Positions 8,888 through 16,260 of a stretch of 40,169 nucleotides of DNA are shown here, piece by piece (the first letter of the stretch is position 1; every line of letters begins with the position of its first letter). The position numbers were made by a program, and so were the translations under genes. This DNA is from Candidatus Poseidoniaceae archaeon (GTDB taxonomy: Archaea > Thermoplasmatota > Poseidoniia > Poseidoniales > Poseidoniaceae): assembly GCA_030747785.1 (NCBI GenBank), contig JASLKC010000004.1:1-40169 (forward strand). Reading direction: 5' to 3'. The notes beneath the pieces are model-generated. The model ran no database searches and was not told the origin of the DNA. It was given only the letters and a program-made list of their open reading frames with translations.

Positions 8888-9667
8888 ATGGGCATCAGTG
8901 AGCGTATGGGAGATGTCCTCGGTCAAGCGGTCGAGTCCAAACTTCTACGCGAAGTGAAAGAACACCCAACAAATGTGAACCACCTGGCCATTATTATGGA
9001 TGGTAATCGCCGTTTCGCTTGGTCAAAGGCGCTTGAGACTGGTCTTGGACATCGGATGGGAAAGCAAAAACTCGAACAAGTGCTTGACTGGGTTCTTGAA
9101 CTTGAAATTCCATTTCTAACCGTATATGCCCTATCAACTGATAATCTTACAAGAGAAACTACTGAATTAGAAGGGTTGTTCAAACTCTATCGCGAAGGTC
9201 TCAAAGATATTGCAGATGACCCTCGAATCCATGATAACAAAGTGAAGGTTCAAATTATTGGGAGGCGGGAATTACTTCCTGATGATGTAAATATGGCAAT
9301 CGATTATGCTGAATCTAAAACTGCAGAATATGGTGATTATACCTTCACGATTTGTCTTGCTTATGGTAGCCGAGAAGAAATGCTTGATGCGATAAAAAGT
9401 ATTGCAGTGGACCATTGTGCTGGAGAATTAGAACTCGATAGTATTGATGAGAATGAGGTTAGTCGCAGACTTTACACTGCAGATATGCCCGATCCTGACC
9501 TTGTAATTCGAACTTCAGGTGAAGAGAGAATCTCAAATTTCCTTCTCTGGCAAATGGCATATTCAGAATTGTACTTCACAGATGTATTCTGGCCTTCATT
9601 CTCGAAGAAGGAACTTCTCAAAGCAATTCAAACATATCAAGCACGCAAGCGTAGATTCGGTGAGTAA
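8888..9667 (+). CDS. uppS: cis-Prenyltransferase (polyprenyl diphosphate synthase)
   Basis: Adds isopentenyl diphosphate units in cis configuration to make the long polyprenyl diphosphate that, in archaea, carries glycans for N-glycosylation and surface polymers. About 259 residues. The family motifs are in order: HLAIIMDGNRRFAW with the catalytic Asp (the MDGNRR form is typical of archaeal and eukaryotic members), LTVYALSTDNLTR, IQIIGRRELLP-like region, and the C-terminal DLVIRTSGEERISNFLLWQ followed by YFTDVFWPSF. The ATG at 8888 follows a purine-rich GAGGGAGGG element; an in-frame TTG at 8855 would add 11 residues but has no better ribosome-binding site. The downstream Nudix gene begins 1 bp after its stop. 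Confidence 0.94.
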   Translation: MGISERMGDVLGQAVESKLLREVKEHPTNVNHLAIIMDGNRRFAWSKALETGLGHRMGKQKLEQVLDWVLELEIPFLTVYALSTDNLTRETTELEGLFKLYREGLKDIADDPRIHDNKVKVQIIGRRELLPDDVNMAIDYAESKTAEYGDYTFTICLAYGSREEMLDAIKSIAVDHCAGELELDSIDENEVSRRLYTADMPDPDLVIRTSGEERISNFLLWQMAYSELYFTDVFWPSFSKKELLKAIQTYQARKRRFGE

Positions 9668-9668
9668 T

Positions 9669-10082
9669 ATGCCAGCTTGCGACGATTGCGGTCAATGGCC
9701 ACAACCCGCCCTTGCAGTAGATGCAGTTGTCATCAACGATGGAGAAATACTTCTCATTACACGAGGAAGAGAACCGTGGAAAGGCATGTTAGCATTACCA
9801 GGAGGATTCGTTAACAAAGGCGAGGACCCTGAAATTGCAGTATTGCGTGAACTCAAAGAAGAGACGGGGTTAGATGGAGAGGTAGCCCGCTTACTGTGCG
9901 TACGTGGTGACCCTAAAAGAGACCCTAGAGGGCATGTCGTTTCTATTGCATATCTTGTGAAAGCTACTGGGAATCCACAAGGTGGTGATGATGCAGTTGA
10001 AGCAAACTGGTATGACTTGAATTCCATTACAAAATTGGCAGGTGACCATGTTTCAATGGTCAATATTGTTGGCAATAAGTAG
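9669..10082 (+). CDS. Nudix hydrolase
   Basis: 137 residues from the ATG at 9669. It contains a complete Nudix box with the pattern Gx5Ex7REUxEExGU: GFVNKGE, seven residues, then RELKEETGL, so the Mg2+-binding glutamates are intact. The core beta strands flank it (ALAVDAVVINDGEILLITRG and GHVVSIAYLVKA). The N-terminus MPACDDCG has two Cys but no matching second pair. The family hydrolyses nucleoside diphosphates linked to another moiety; ADP-ribose or an oxidised nucleotide is plausible but unproven. The uppS stop lies inside its ribosome-binding site (GGTGAGTAATATG), so the two are probably coupled translationally without an evident metabolic link. Confidence 0.9.
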   Translation: MPACDDCGQWPQPALAVDAVVINDGEILLITRGREPWKGMLALPGGFVNKGEDPEIAVLRELKEETGLDGEVARLLCVRGDPKRDPRGHVVSIAYLVKATGNPQGGDDAVEANWYDLNSITKLAGDHVSMVNIVGNK

Positions 10083-10108
10083 ATTAAGTGTGGAGGTTAG
10101 GGACTGAC

Positions 10109-10474
10109 ATGCAACCTATGCCAGGACAGCAACCGCAGCAAATGTACGGCCAGCCACAAGCGGCCCCAATGGGACAGACAGTAATAATTCAGCAACCAAC
10201 TGGAAACGGAATGGCCGTTACTGGTGGAGTAATGGGGATACTAACATGGGTATTCTTCCTACTTGGCCTAGTTATTGGATTCACAATGTGCTTAACACCG
10301 ATTACTATGCTTTTGGGAATTATCTTCAGCCACATTGGCCTATCCGGATCAAAGAGATCTGGAGTTGGCGGCGGTTGGGCAGTAACAGGACTCATCCTAA
10401 ACTACCTATATTTAATCGCTATAATCGCTCTGTTCGTCTTATTCGGAGCAGCAATTGCTTCAATGGGCGCTTGA
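10109..10474 (+). CDS. Small two-helix membrane protein with Pro/Gln-rich N-terminus (DUF4190-like)
   Basis: 121 residues. The first ~35 residues are Met/Pro/Gln-rich and disordered (QPMPGQQPQQMYGQPQ), followed by hydrophobic helices separated by a Gly/Ser/Arg-containing loop with GSKRSGVGGG. This layout resembles DUF4190-type membrane proteins of unknown function. A GGAGGTTAGG element just upstream of the ATG is a good Shine-Dalgarno and supports this start over the GTG at 10088. A related Q/P/M-rich low-complexity tail appears in the membrane protein at 37.0-37.9 kb. It converges on the DUF354 gene with one base between the stop codons. Confidence 0.75.
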   Translation: MQPMPGQQPQQMYGQPQAAPMGQTVIIQQPTGNGMAVTGGVMGILTWVFFLLGLVIGFTMCLTPITMLLGIIFSHIGLSGSKRSGVGGGWAVTGLILNYLYLIAIIALFVLFGAAIASMGA

Positions 10475-10475
10475 T

Positions 10476-11399
10476 TTAGCCAATTATTCTGATGAGTTGC
10501 TCCCTTACAGGGGGCCATTCAGGTAAATCTAAGGCATCTGTAAGGTGGATGCCTGCAAGCCATGATGCATGGATATCATCATCACATTGTGATGCAATGA
10601 AAAGTGGATAACCATCTGCTACCAAACGATTGAGGAAACCACGTTTGGCACGGCTCACCAATAATGTTGGAACTCCAAGCAATACCGCTTCACTTGCCAG
10701 AGTTACACTTTGTGTAATGACACCATCCATCGATGCAACTCGGCTATCCAATAACCAGGGGTCGCCTTCTACCTCATTCTCATCGGCATTCGTAACTTCG
10801 ATTCCATTCAACCATTCTTCTGGAATCTTCAATAATTCATCTTCATCATGGATTCCATTACCGACGAGTTTTCGGACTAGAACTCTTGGAGGATTGCTTA
10901 CTTCTTTCGGCCTTAATTGAGGTCGCAAATGCACATGTCCATGCAAGCCATCAATGCGATGGAAAGTTGCTTTCTTTGCCATTAATGGCCCAGATAACTT
11001 CTCATCAAAATGTGTAGGAATAATGATGTCTGTAGCCCTAGCCAATCGATGTGCTAGATGATTTACCTCGGTATCGGTGATGTATATTCTGCGAGCCTTT
11101 CGTGGAGCGGCACGCAACTCAAGAGGGGCACCTACAGAAATGACCTTGTCAACTCCTCGTAGTGCCTTATTTGCAATCCTTGTCCGCTTCCACGCCTTTC
11201 GCCACTTTCCCTTGCCGATAGGACGAGGAACCCACACTGTTCTACGACGAGGTAGATGGCCATCTGAATGCTCTATCATCGCCCGAACCTCATCTCGTTC
11301 GGTAGCAATGATGACATCGTTTGCGTGCGATAGTTCACGCATAAGGGGCGCAAATAGCCGCGCATGGGCGGGATGATCTATCACCCACCCAGTCGCCAT
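10476..11399 (-). CDS. DUF354 family protein, putative GT-B glycosyltransferase
   Basis: 307 residues. The opening WVIDHPAHARLFAPLMREL followed by NDVIIATERDEVRAMIE matches the start of DUF354 proteins (IDhPaHvhff.p.i.eL...), which resemble GT-B-fold UDP-sugar enzymes. The C-terminal half has the donor-binding look: DGVITQSVTLASEAVLLGVPTLLVSRAKRGFLNRL, with a conserved glutamate in SEAVLLGVP. Members are found in archaeal surface polysaccharide contexts, but the substrate is unknown. It is transcribed divergently from ridA across 56 bp. A TATA-like element ~25 bp from its ATG would give a leaderless or nearly leaderless mRNA. Confidence 0.8.
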   Translation of the reverse strand: MATGWVIDHPAHARLFAPLMRELSHANDVIIATERDEVRAMIEHSDGHLPRRRTVWVPRPIGKGKWRKAWKRTRIANKALRGVDKVISVGAPLELRAAPRKARRIYITDTEVNHLAHRLARATDIIIPTHFDEKLSGPLMAKKATFHRIDGLHGHVHLRPQLRPKEVSNPPRVLVRKLVGNGIHDEDELLKIPEEWLNGIEVTNADENEVEGDPWLLDSRVASMDGVITQSVTLASEAVLLGVPTLLVSRAKRGFLNRLVADGYPLFIASQCDDDIHASWLAGIHLTDALDLPEWPPVREQLIRIIG

Positions 11400-11420
11400 A
11401 CCGCACCCAGCCCGCGAGGC

Positions 11421-11428
11421 CTATTTTG
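11421..11428. promoter_or_regulatory. TATA-like element between divergent DUF354 and ridA genes
   Basis: CTATTTTG on the plus strand (CAAAATAG on the minus) lies ~25 bp from the DUF354 ATG and ~31 bp from the ridA ATG, the distances expected for archaeal TATA boxes of leaderless or short-leader transcripts in both directions. Confidence 0.4.
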
Positions 11429-11455
11429 ATGTGCCACCACCTCTTCGACCTCAAT

Positions 11456-11836
11456 ATGGGGAAGCAAGTAATCACAATCCCGGGGACAAAATTGTACGGA
11501 CCATACTCTCCCGGAGTCAAGGCAAACGGTATGATTTGGCTCTCTGGACAGATTGCACCAGAAGCCGGAGAGGATACTGCAAGCCAAACTACAGGGGCGT
11601 TAGCAAAAATTGACGCCTTGCTAGAAGCAGCAGGTACCACAAAGGATGCTGTGTGCTTTGTTCAAGTCCTGCTGGTCGATATCGAAGATTTCGCTGACAT
11701 GAATGAAATCTATGCTAATTGGCTCGGCGACATGGAAGTCAAACCCGCTCGTGCAGCCTTTGAAGCAGGTAAGCTCCCTGGTGGAGCAAGAATAGAAATC
11801 GTAGCCCAAGCGATAGATACCAAGTGTTGTGAGTGA
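11456..11836 (+). CDS. ridA: RidA family reactive intermediate deaminase
   Basis: 126 residues from the ATG at 11456 (MGKQVITIPG). RidA enzymes hydrolyse reactive enamine/imine intermediates, such as 2-aminoacrylate, produced by PLP enzymes. Family features: GPYSPGVKANGMIWLSGQIAP near the N-terminus, the central region FVQVLLVDIEDFADMNEIYANW, and the C-terminal active-site segment KPARAAFEAGKLPGGARIEI, which holds the conserved Arg and Glu. Length and motif spacing are normal. A small membrane-protein gene follows, with the ridA stop inside its ribosome-binding region. Upstream in-frame ATGs would add a 10-residue extension not typical of the family. Confidence 0.93.
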   Translation: MGKQVITIPGTKLYGPYSPGVKANGMIWLSGQIAPEAGEDTASQTTGALAKIDALLEAAGTTKDAVCFVQVLLVDIEDFADMNEIYANWLGDMEVKPARAAFEAGKLPGGARIEIVAQAIDTKCCE

Positions 11837-11841
11837 TTCTC

Positions 11842-12024
11842 ATGCCTGGCTCCCCATATCTGGCGGAGCCACCTGAAGGACTGTGGACGTGGCCCCGACT
11901 TCTCAAATTCAGCATACCCACAATTGGTGCAATTAGCATAGTTGCATGGTGGCAAGAATTACTCATGGAATGGGGTATTGTTTTGATTCTATCATTTGGT
12001 GCAGCCCTCATCCTGAGGAGATGA
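11842..12024 (+). CDS. Small membrane protein
   Basis: 60 residues with one or two hydrophobic helices (LLKFSIPTIGAISIVAWW and WGIVLILSFGAALIL) ending in RR. No family was recognised. The ATG at 11842 is preceded by GTGAGTGATTCTC, in which the ridA stop codon TGA sits within a Shine-Dalgarno-like AGTGATT; this arrangement recurs in the window and supports the gene being real. An alternative GTG at 11833 would overlap ridA by four bases. The phosphohexomutase gene starts 32 bp downstream. Confidence 0.6.
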   Translation: MPGSPYLAEPPEGLWTWPRLLKFSIPTIGAISIVAWWQELLMEWGIVLILSFGAALILRR

Positions 12025-12056
12025 TGTTCATACGAGGGGACTGACACGGCCATCCC

Positions 12057-13448
12057 ATGGAGTGGCCGACTCACTGCTTCAAGGCCTACGATATTCGTGG
12101 GCTTTCGGGGGATGAATTAACCGAGGACTTTGCCCTTCGCTTAGGCCGTGCTATGGCGACATATCTCGGTTGTAAGCGCTTCGCAGTCGGCCGAGATATT
12201 CGTGATTCAAGCCCTGGTCTAACATCCAACCTCATCGCAGGGCTTGTTGCCGGCGGAGTAGAGGTTCTAGATCTTGGAATAGTCTCTACAGGATGCCTAT
12301 ACCACGCTTGTTGGACTTTACCTGTTGATGGAGGAGTAATGGTTACAGCCTCGCATTTGCCAATGCCGACCCACAATGGATTCAAGATGTGTCGAGGCAC
12401 ATTACCACTCGCGGGAGAGGAGATTCAAGAATTGAAAGAAGTCTTCCTTGCAGGTGAATTCATCGAAGGAGAAGGCGGGGTCATAGACCACCCTCATGAG
12501 GACACATACCTCGAAGCAATCATCGCTTCAGCAGGAATGCCTGCAAGGCCTGTTAAGGTTGCAGTGGACTGTGGAAACGCAGTGCCCGGGCCCGCTATGT
12601 CTCGATTGCTGGACATGATGGGAGTAGAACACATCGACCTCTATTGCGACTGGGATTCTACTGAACCAAACCATGGAGCAGACCCAACAAGAGAATACAA
12701 CATGGTAGACCTCGGAACAGCCGTACTCGAACATGGTTGTGAATTCGGACTTGGCGTCGATGGTGATGGTGACCGCTTAGGAGCGGTTGATGAAAATGGA
12801 AAATTCGTATATCCTGATAGATTGATTTCGCTAATTGCTGACGATGTTGTAGGCAAAGAAGAAGGAAAAGACTTGCTAATTTACGATGTGAAATGCTCGA
12901 TGAATGTCGAGAAGAGCATATTGGCTGCTGGTGGCAGACCGATGATGGCAAAGACCGGTCATTCATTCATGAAGCGAGTCCTTGCCCAACACCCAGATGC
13001 TTTGATGGCAGCTGAGATGAGTGGACATATCTTCATGGCGGACCGAGGTTGGTACGGATTTGACTGCTCGCTTTACAATGCAGCGCGTATCATCGAATTA
13101 TGGTCGAGACGTGAAGATTCATTTGCGGCGAATTTAGACCGCCTTGCTCCAAATCTCCCTACTACTGGTGAGGTGAAGGTACCATGTGCTGAGGAAGACA
13201 AGTTGTCAACTGTCGCAGCGATTACATCTGCATTTGAGGACCACCAATGTTCGACAATCGATGGTGTAAGGGTCCGTTTCGAAAAGGAGGGTCAACAAGT
13301 CGGATGGTACCTCGCTCGCAAATCCAACACCGAGGCAATCCTTGTGATGAGAGTAGAAGCGGTTGACCAAGGTACGCTCGATGCGATTGTAGAGATGATA
13401 GATGAAAGGGTTTCACCCCTCATCGACATTAGCAAGTTGCTTGCTTGA
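12057..13448 (+). CDS. Phosphomannomutase/phosphoglucomutase family phosphohexomutase
   Basis: 463 residues with the four-domain alpha-D-phosphohexomutase layout. It interconverts hexose 6- and 1-phosphates (mannose, glucose or glucosamine), feeding sugar-nucleotide synthesis. Motifs in order: N-terminal FKAYDIRG; phosphoserine loop TASHLPMPTHNGFK (Ser ~99); metal-binding GVDGDGDRLGAV; sugar-binding AEMSGHIFM; phosphate-binding RKSNTEAILVMRVEA. The active-site loop is unusual: canonical TASHNPPxYNGFK is replaced by a version one residue longer without the Asn after His, although the Ser, His and NGFK are kept. Substrate specificity cannot be assigned. It converges on an unknown gene with no base between the stop codons. 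Confidence 0.92.
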   Translation: MEWPTHCFKAYDIRGLSGDELTEDFALRLGRAMATYLGCKRFAVGRDIRDSSPGLTSNLIAGLVAGGVEVLDLGIVSTGCLYHACWTLPVDGGVMVTASHLPMPTHNGFKMCRGTLPLAGEEIQELKEVFLAGEFIEGEGGVIDHPHEDTYLEAIIASAGMPARPVKVAVDCGNAVPGPAMSRLLDMMGVEHIDLYCDWDSTEPNHGADPTREYNMVDLGTAVLEHGCEFGLGVDGDGDRLGAVDENGKFVYPDRLISLIADDVVGKEEGKDLLIYDVKCSMNVEKSILAAGGRPMMAKTGHSFMKRVLAQHPDALMAAEMSGHIFMADRGWYGFDCSLYNAARIIELWSRREDSFAANLDRLAPNLPTTGEVKVPCAEEDKLSTVAAITSAFEDHQCSTIDGVRVRFEKEGQQVGWYLARKSNTEAILVMRVEAVDQGTLDAIVEMIDERVSPLIDISKLLA

Positions 13449-13466
13449 TCACTCTACTGGAGTGAT
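13448..13466. terminator. Inverted repeat at the convergent 3' junction
   Basis: ATCACTC, five-base loop TACTG, GAGTGAT: a perfect 7-bp stem that starts at the last base of the phosphohexomutase stop codon and covers the last codons of the opposing gene. A bidirectional 3'-end or terminator role is plausible, though part of it is coding. Confidence 0.4.
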
Positions 13467-14123
13467 TGTGTACTCAAGGCTAACGAGTTCGATGATGTAC
13501 TCAACTTCCTCGCCTTCATCTGTAACAGTACAGCCTGGCCTTTGAGCATCATTGACAACAACTGAGATGTCTAAGGCGTATACCCCAAAGCCAGTATCTC
13601 CTCCTTCAAGCATAGAAGAAATTTCATTCTCACTCAGACCTGAAACGTTTGAACCTACAATACTCGAGTTATGCCATTCTGCAACAACCTCTGTAATACC
13701 AGTTCCAGTTGCAGAACCAGTAAATTCTTCCTTCATAACCATGCCAGTGACGTCATCATCCTGATTTGGTAATGGTGGAACATTACATGTAAGTCCTTGA
13801 TGGCTTTCATCGTCGGTATTGGTCATTGTAACACGAACTGCAACAATATTGAGACCATCGACATCACCAGCATCGGAATTTGCTGAGATACTAACTGTGG
13901 TACCGTCTTCGACATAGATAATGTCGTCACCGATTGCATGGTAGGAATATGTTCCATCAACACTGTAGTTTCCAACTGCCCCACTTGAGCCTCCAAGTGT
14001 TCCAACATCCTTCAAGGAAGATGCCATGTTGAAATATACTGGGAAGGCGATTAAGAAAAATGCTATACAAACTGCTTTAATTTGTGTATCGCGGTCTTCT
14101 TGTAAATCGTCGAGTAATGACAT
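13449..14123 (-). CDS. Membrane-anchored extracytoplasmic protein, unknown function
   Basis: 224 residues from the ATG at 14123 (MSLLDDLQEDRD), which follows a GGAGGG Shine-Dalgarno; longer in-frame starts run back into the upstream gene. One hydrophobic helix near residues 17-35 (AVCIAFFLIAFPVYFNMA) is a signal anchor. The remaining ~185 residues are Ser/Thr/Asp/Gly-rich and beta-like with N-x-S/T sequons and two Cys (LTCNVPP and RPGCTV), as in exported archaeal proteins. No family was recognised. The gene upstream on the same strand ends 47 bp before it, so the two may be cotranscribed. Confidence 0.7.
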   Translation of the reverse strand: MSLLDDLQEDRDTQIKAVCIAFFLIAFPVYFNMASSLKDVGTLGGSSGAVGNYSVDGTYSYHAIGDDIIYVEDGTTVSISANSDAGDVDGLNIVAVRVTMTNTDDESHQGLTCNVPPLPNQDDDVTGMVMKEEFTGSATGTGITEVVAEWHNSSIVGSNVSGLSENEISSMLEGGDTGFGVYALDISVVVNDAQRPGCTVTDEGEEVEYIIELVSLEYTITPVE

Positions 14124-14170
14124 TTCTGGCCCTCCTTCATGTAACCGGTGTCGCTCGTCATACCCAAGGC

Positions 14171-14638
14171 TTACGGTTCCGTGGACCCGGGCCATTCTTT
14201 CAATCCAAGCTTGGCAAACGCTCTTTTTGAACGCCTCCAAACGGGCAACAGGAAGCCGATTTTACTTTTTTCTCCAAAAGTCCATTTCCACGGACAGCGC
14301 GGTAATGATAGAGCCCATTCGCGAATCAGTTCTTTCGCCTCCTCATTACCGTCTCCGCCGGGGATTATCCATGAAGAAACGTTGATTGCTCCAGCTGAGC
14401 CCTTTGTCTCAGCCCATGAGTGCATTTCTAAGCCCTGAAGTGGGCCATCAAGCAGTTCAATTCCCAATGTCCGAGTATTCTGTGCCATTGGCATGATAAT
14501 CGCAAATCTATCAACGAGGCGACTTCCTTCGTGCCGACTCATCTCCCAGCCATTATTTGCCGCGATTTCTCTGAAGGCCTTGACATTGACCGGAGGTGTG
14601 GTTGAAACCTCTAGGTTGAACTCACGGCGCTTGAGCAT
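14171..14638 (-). CDS. Unknown cytoplasmic protein
   Basis: 155 residues from the ATG at 14638 (MLKRREFNLEVS); a TTG directly before it is the only longer option. No signal peptide or membrane segment. The sequence is rich in Trp and Arg with alternating strands and helices (FNLEVSTTPPVNVKAFREIAANN-like start, then LGIELLDGPLQGLEMHSW). No motif or family was recognised. The C-terminus (VWRRSKRAFAKLGLKEW) is basic. It lies between the structured RNA-like region upstream and a membrane-anchored protein gene downstream on the same strand. Confidence 0.6.
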   Translation of the reverse strand: MLKRREFNLEVSTTPPVNVKAFREIAANNGWEMSRHEGSRLVDRFAIIMPMAQNTRTLGIELLDGPLQGLEMHSWAETKGSAGAINVSSWIIPGGDGNEEAKELIREWALSLPRCPWKWTFGEKSKIGFLLPVWRRSKRAFAKLGLKEWPGSTEP

Positions 14639-14675
14639 CAAATGGGGCGAGCCAGCGCTTGTGCATCAATGAATC

Positions 14676-14913
14676 GAAAGAAAAGGGGTTGCCATCCTCA
14701 GACGATGGCTGGTAAGACCATGAGAATCCCCCGCCCGAAGGCGGGGGTCTCATGGATGGTCCAATCTCGGTCTGAACCCGGATCCTCAGCCCATTATTGG
14801 GCGAGGTATACCTCGGACTGTGAACCGTTCATGGTCAGTCGTGACTGGACCCTGCTCACACTGATGCCCTATCGGGCCAGTGTGTATCTTGGTCGTCAAA
14901 CAACCGAACTCTG
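14676..14913 (-). ncRNA. Candidate structured RNA downstream of rpl12, class unknown
   Basis: This 240-base stretch has no credible gene but contains at least five hairpins as read on the minus strand. (1) 14857-14884: CACACTG pairs CAGTGTG, inner GCCC/GGGC with GATA loop. (2) 14833-14851: GGTC/GACC and AGT/ACT. (3) 14784-14806: CCTC/GAGG plus GCCCA/TGGGC. (4) 14718-14755: CCATGAG/CTCATGG plus eight G-C-rich pairs closed by a UUCG tetraloop. (5) 14691-14709: GCCATC/GATGGC followed by a pyrimidine-rich CCCCTTTTCTTTC tract resembling a terminator. The UUCG loop exists only in the minus-strand transcript, which sets the orientation. It starts immediately after the rpl12 stop, so it may be a processed 3' UTR of the ribosomal operon or an independent RNA. 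No RNase P, SRP or tRNA signatures were found. Confidence 0.5.
14691..14709 (-). terminator. Hairpin plus pyrimidine tract, likely transcript end
   Basis: GCCATC, seven-base loop, GATGGC, followed on the minus strand by AACCCCTTTTCTTTC. It is positioned to end the transcript running through rpl12 and the structured region. Confidence 0.45.
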
Positions 14914-14916
14914 ACT

Positions 14917-15219
14917 TCAGCCAAAGAGAGATCCAAGTCCCTCAAAGCCGCCTGCTTCTTCCTCTTCCTCTTCAGCTTCTTCAGCAGCGGGTGCCTCGGA
15001 TGCAGAAGCGGCAGCGGCAGCAGGTGCTGCAGCAGCGGGGGCAGCAACAGCGGTAGCCATTGCTTCAGCTATGTCAACACCGCTTAGTGAGGCTACTAGA
15101 GCCTTCACACGGGCAGAGTCAGCCTTTACACCAGCAGCCTTTAGGACTGCAGTGACAGCTTTGTCGTCGATCTCAGTTTCGGCAGAATGCAAAAGCATTG
15201 CAGCGTATACGTACTCCAT
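14917..15219 (-). CDS. rpl12: Ribosomal protein L12 (archaeal P1/P2-type stalk protein)
   Basis: 100 residues with the archaeal/eukaryotic P1 layout: an N-terminal helical dimerisation and P0-binding domain ([18 protein letters not shown]), an Ala-rich hinge, an acidic Glu run, and the conserved C-terminal tail ending [11 protein letters not shown], which contacts translational GTPases. It forms the ribosomal stalk with P0. Preceded by TGAGGTGAAAAAATATG, a strong Shine-Dalgarno, 24 bp after rpl10. The final residues FEGLGSLFG nearly repeat the end of L10 (FDGLGSLFG), as expected because P0 and P1 share this tail. Last gene of the secE-spt5-rpl11-rpl1-rpl10-rpl12 cluster. Confidence 0.97.
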   Translation of the reverse strand: MEYVYAAMLLHSAETEIDDKAVTAVLKAAGVKADSARVKALVASLSGVDIAEAMATAVAAPAAAAPAAAAASASEAPAAEEAEEEEEEAGGFEGLGSLFG

Positions 15220-15243
15220 ATTTTTTCACCTCAAAATTTCAAA

Positions 15244-16260
15244 TTAACCGAATAAGGACCCAAGGCCGTCGAAACTGCCTTCTTCCTCTTCTTCCTCTTC
15301 TTCCTCCTCGGCCTCGGCTGGGGCCTCGTCGGTGCTCGATGCTTCAACAGTTGCAGATTCTGCAGCGGAAGCGGCTGCACCCAAGAGTTGGGTGAGCTCT
15401 TCATCGAGAGCGTCACCAGACAAAGACCCTGCAACGCCCATGGCGCCACGGTGTGCTTGTCCGATGAAGTGCGGCAGAGTGTCGGGTGTGACAATTGCCG
15501 CCTCCAATGCCAATGCCAGAGCTTCGCCGCTGGCCTTGGACAGGAGTGTTGGTATGGTCTCGCTGGTGAACCAGCGGATATTGCATGCAAGGTTGAAAGA
15601 ACCTGCAGCATAACTGATGAGGTCGGTTTCGAACTTCTTGTAATCGATATCGAGTGTCTTTGGCTCAAATCTGACGCCATCCTCTAGGGTGCCGCACAAA
15701 CGTAGACCAGTAACGATTGGATTGATTCCAATCTTAGAGAGCATCAATCCCATATCGCCTTCAAAGACTTCGCCCTCTTTGAGAACGGTAGTCTCTTTCT
15801 GAATCCGGACGGAACCGCCCATGATCTTAGCTGGAATTCCTACGGAGTTCAATTCTCCAACAATTGGACCAGGGGCCATACCGGTGTCCATCTTCTCAAC
15901 GACAATGTCGTGTGGTGCAATGTCACCAGGCTTTGCAGCACGTCCGGCCTCAGTCTTCTGTAATTCAGAGAATACTTGGAAGGAATCCAAATCTGATTGA
16001 ACCAATGCGGGCTGAACTGCACCGTCATATAGAGCCTCAAGGTCAGCGAAATCTCGACCATTTGCTTCCCATGCCAATTTCATCAGGCGCTTCTTTGCGA
16101 CTAATATGCTCATCTTGTCATAAAGACCACTGCGCATTCCAATCATTGCGCCTGCTGGAACACCGTGAATATCGATGACAGCGATGGTCCCGCCACTCTC
16201 TAGCATTGAAGAGAGGGTGGACACTGTGTCCTTCTTCCAGGATGCTACCTTAGGAATCAA
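15244..16260 (-). CDS. rpl10: Ribosomal protein L10 (P0)
   Basis: 338 residues, the usual length for archaeal P0. The N-terminus MIPKVASWKKDTVSTLSSML fits the family (..aeWKk.ev..L), followed by the rRNA-binding domain with MRSGLYDKMSILVAKKRLMKLA, the insertion domain, C-terminal helices that dock L12 dimers, and an acidic tail ending SFDGLGSLFG. It starts with TTG, which overlaps the rpl1 stop codon by four bases (TTGA). The Shine-Dalgarno GAGGTGATT lies within the last codons of rpl1, so translation is probably coupled. Assembles with L11 and L12 at the GTPase-associated centre. Confidence 0.96.
   Translation of the reverse strand: MIPKVASWKKDTVSTLSSMLESGGTIAVIDIHGVPAGAMIGMRSGLYDKMSILVAKKRLMKLAWEANGRDFADLEALYDGAVQPALVQSDLDSFQVFSELQKTEAGRAAKPGDIAPHDIVVEKMDTGMAPGPIVGELNSVGIPAKIMGGSVRIQKETTVLKEGEVFEGDMGLMLSKIGINPIVTGLRLCGTLEDGVRFEPKTLDIDYKKFETDLISYAAGSFNLACNIRWFTSETIPTLLSKASGEALALALEAAIVTPDTLPHFIGQAHRGAMGVAGSLSGDALDEELTQLLGAAASAAESATVEASSTDEAPAEAEEEEEEEEEEGSFDGLGSLFG

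Noticed and set aside
14026-14385. 119-residue plus-strand frame over two minus-strand genes
   Set aside because: It spans the junction of two minus-strand genes with good Shine-Dalgarno or start placement, and its sequence has no domain character.
14676-14913. RNase P RNA, SRP RNA or a tRNA at the structured stretch
   Set aside because: No GAGGAAAGUCC or ACAGAAA-type RNase P signatures, no GGAAGGxAGCA-like SRP helix 8, and the GGTTCAGACC segment does not fit a tRNA T-arm. The layout is separate tandem hairpins, not a long rod or a closed core.
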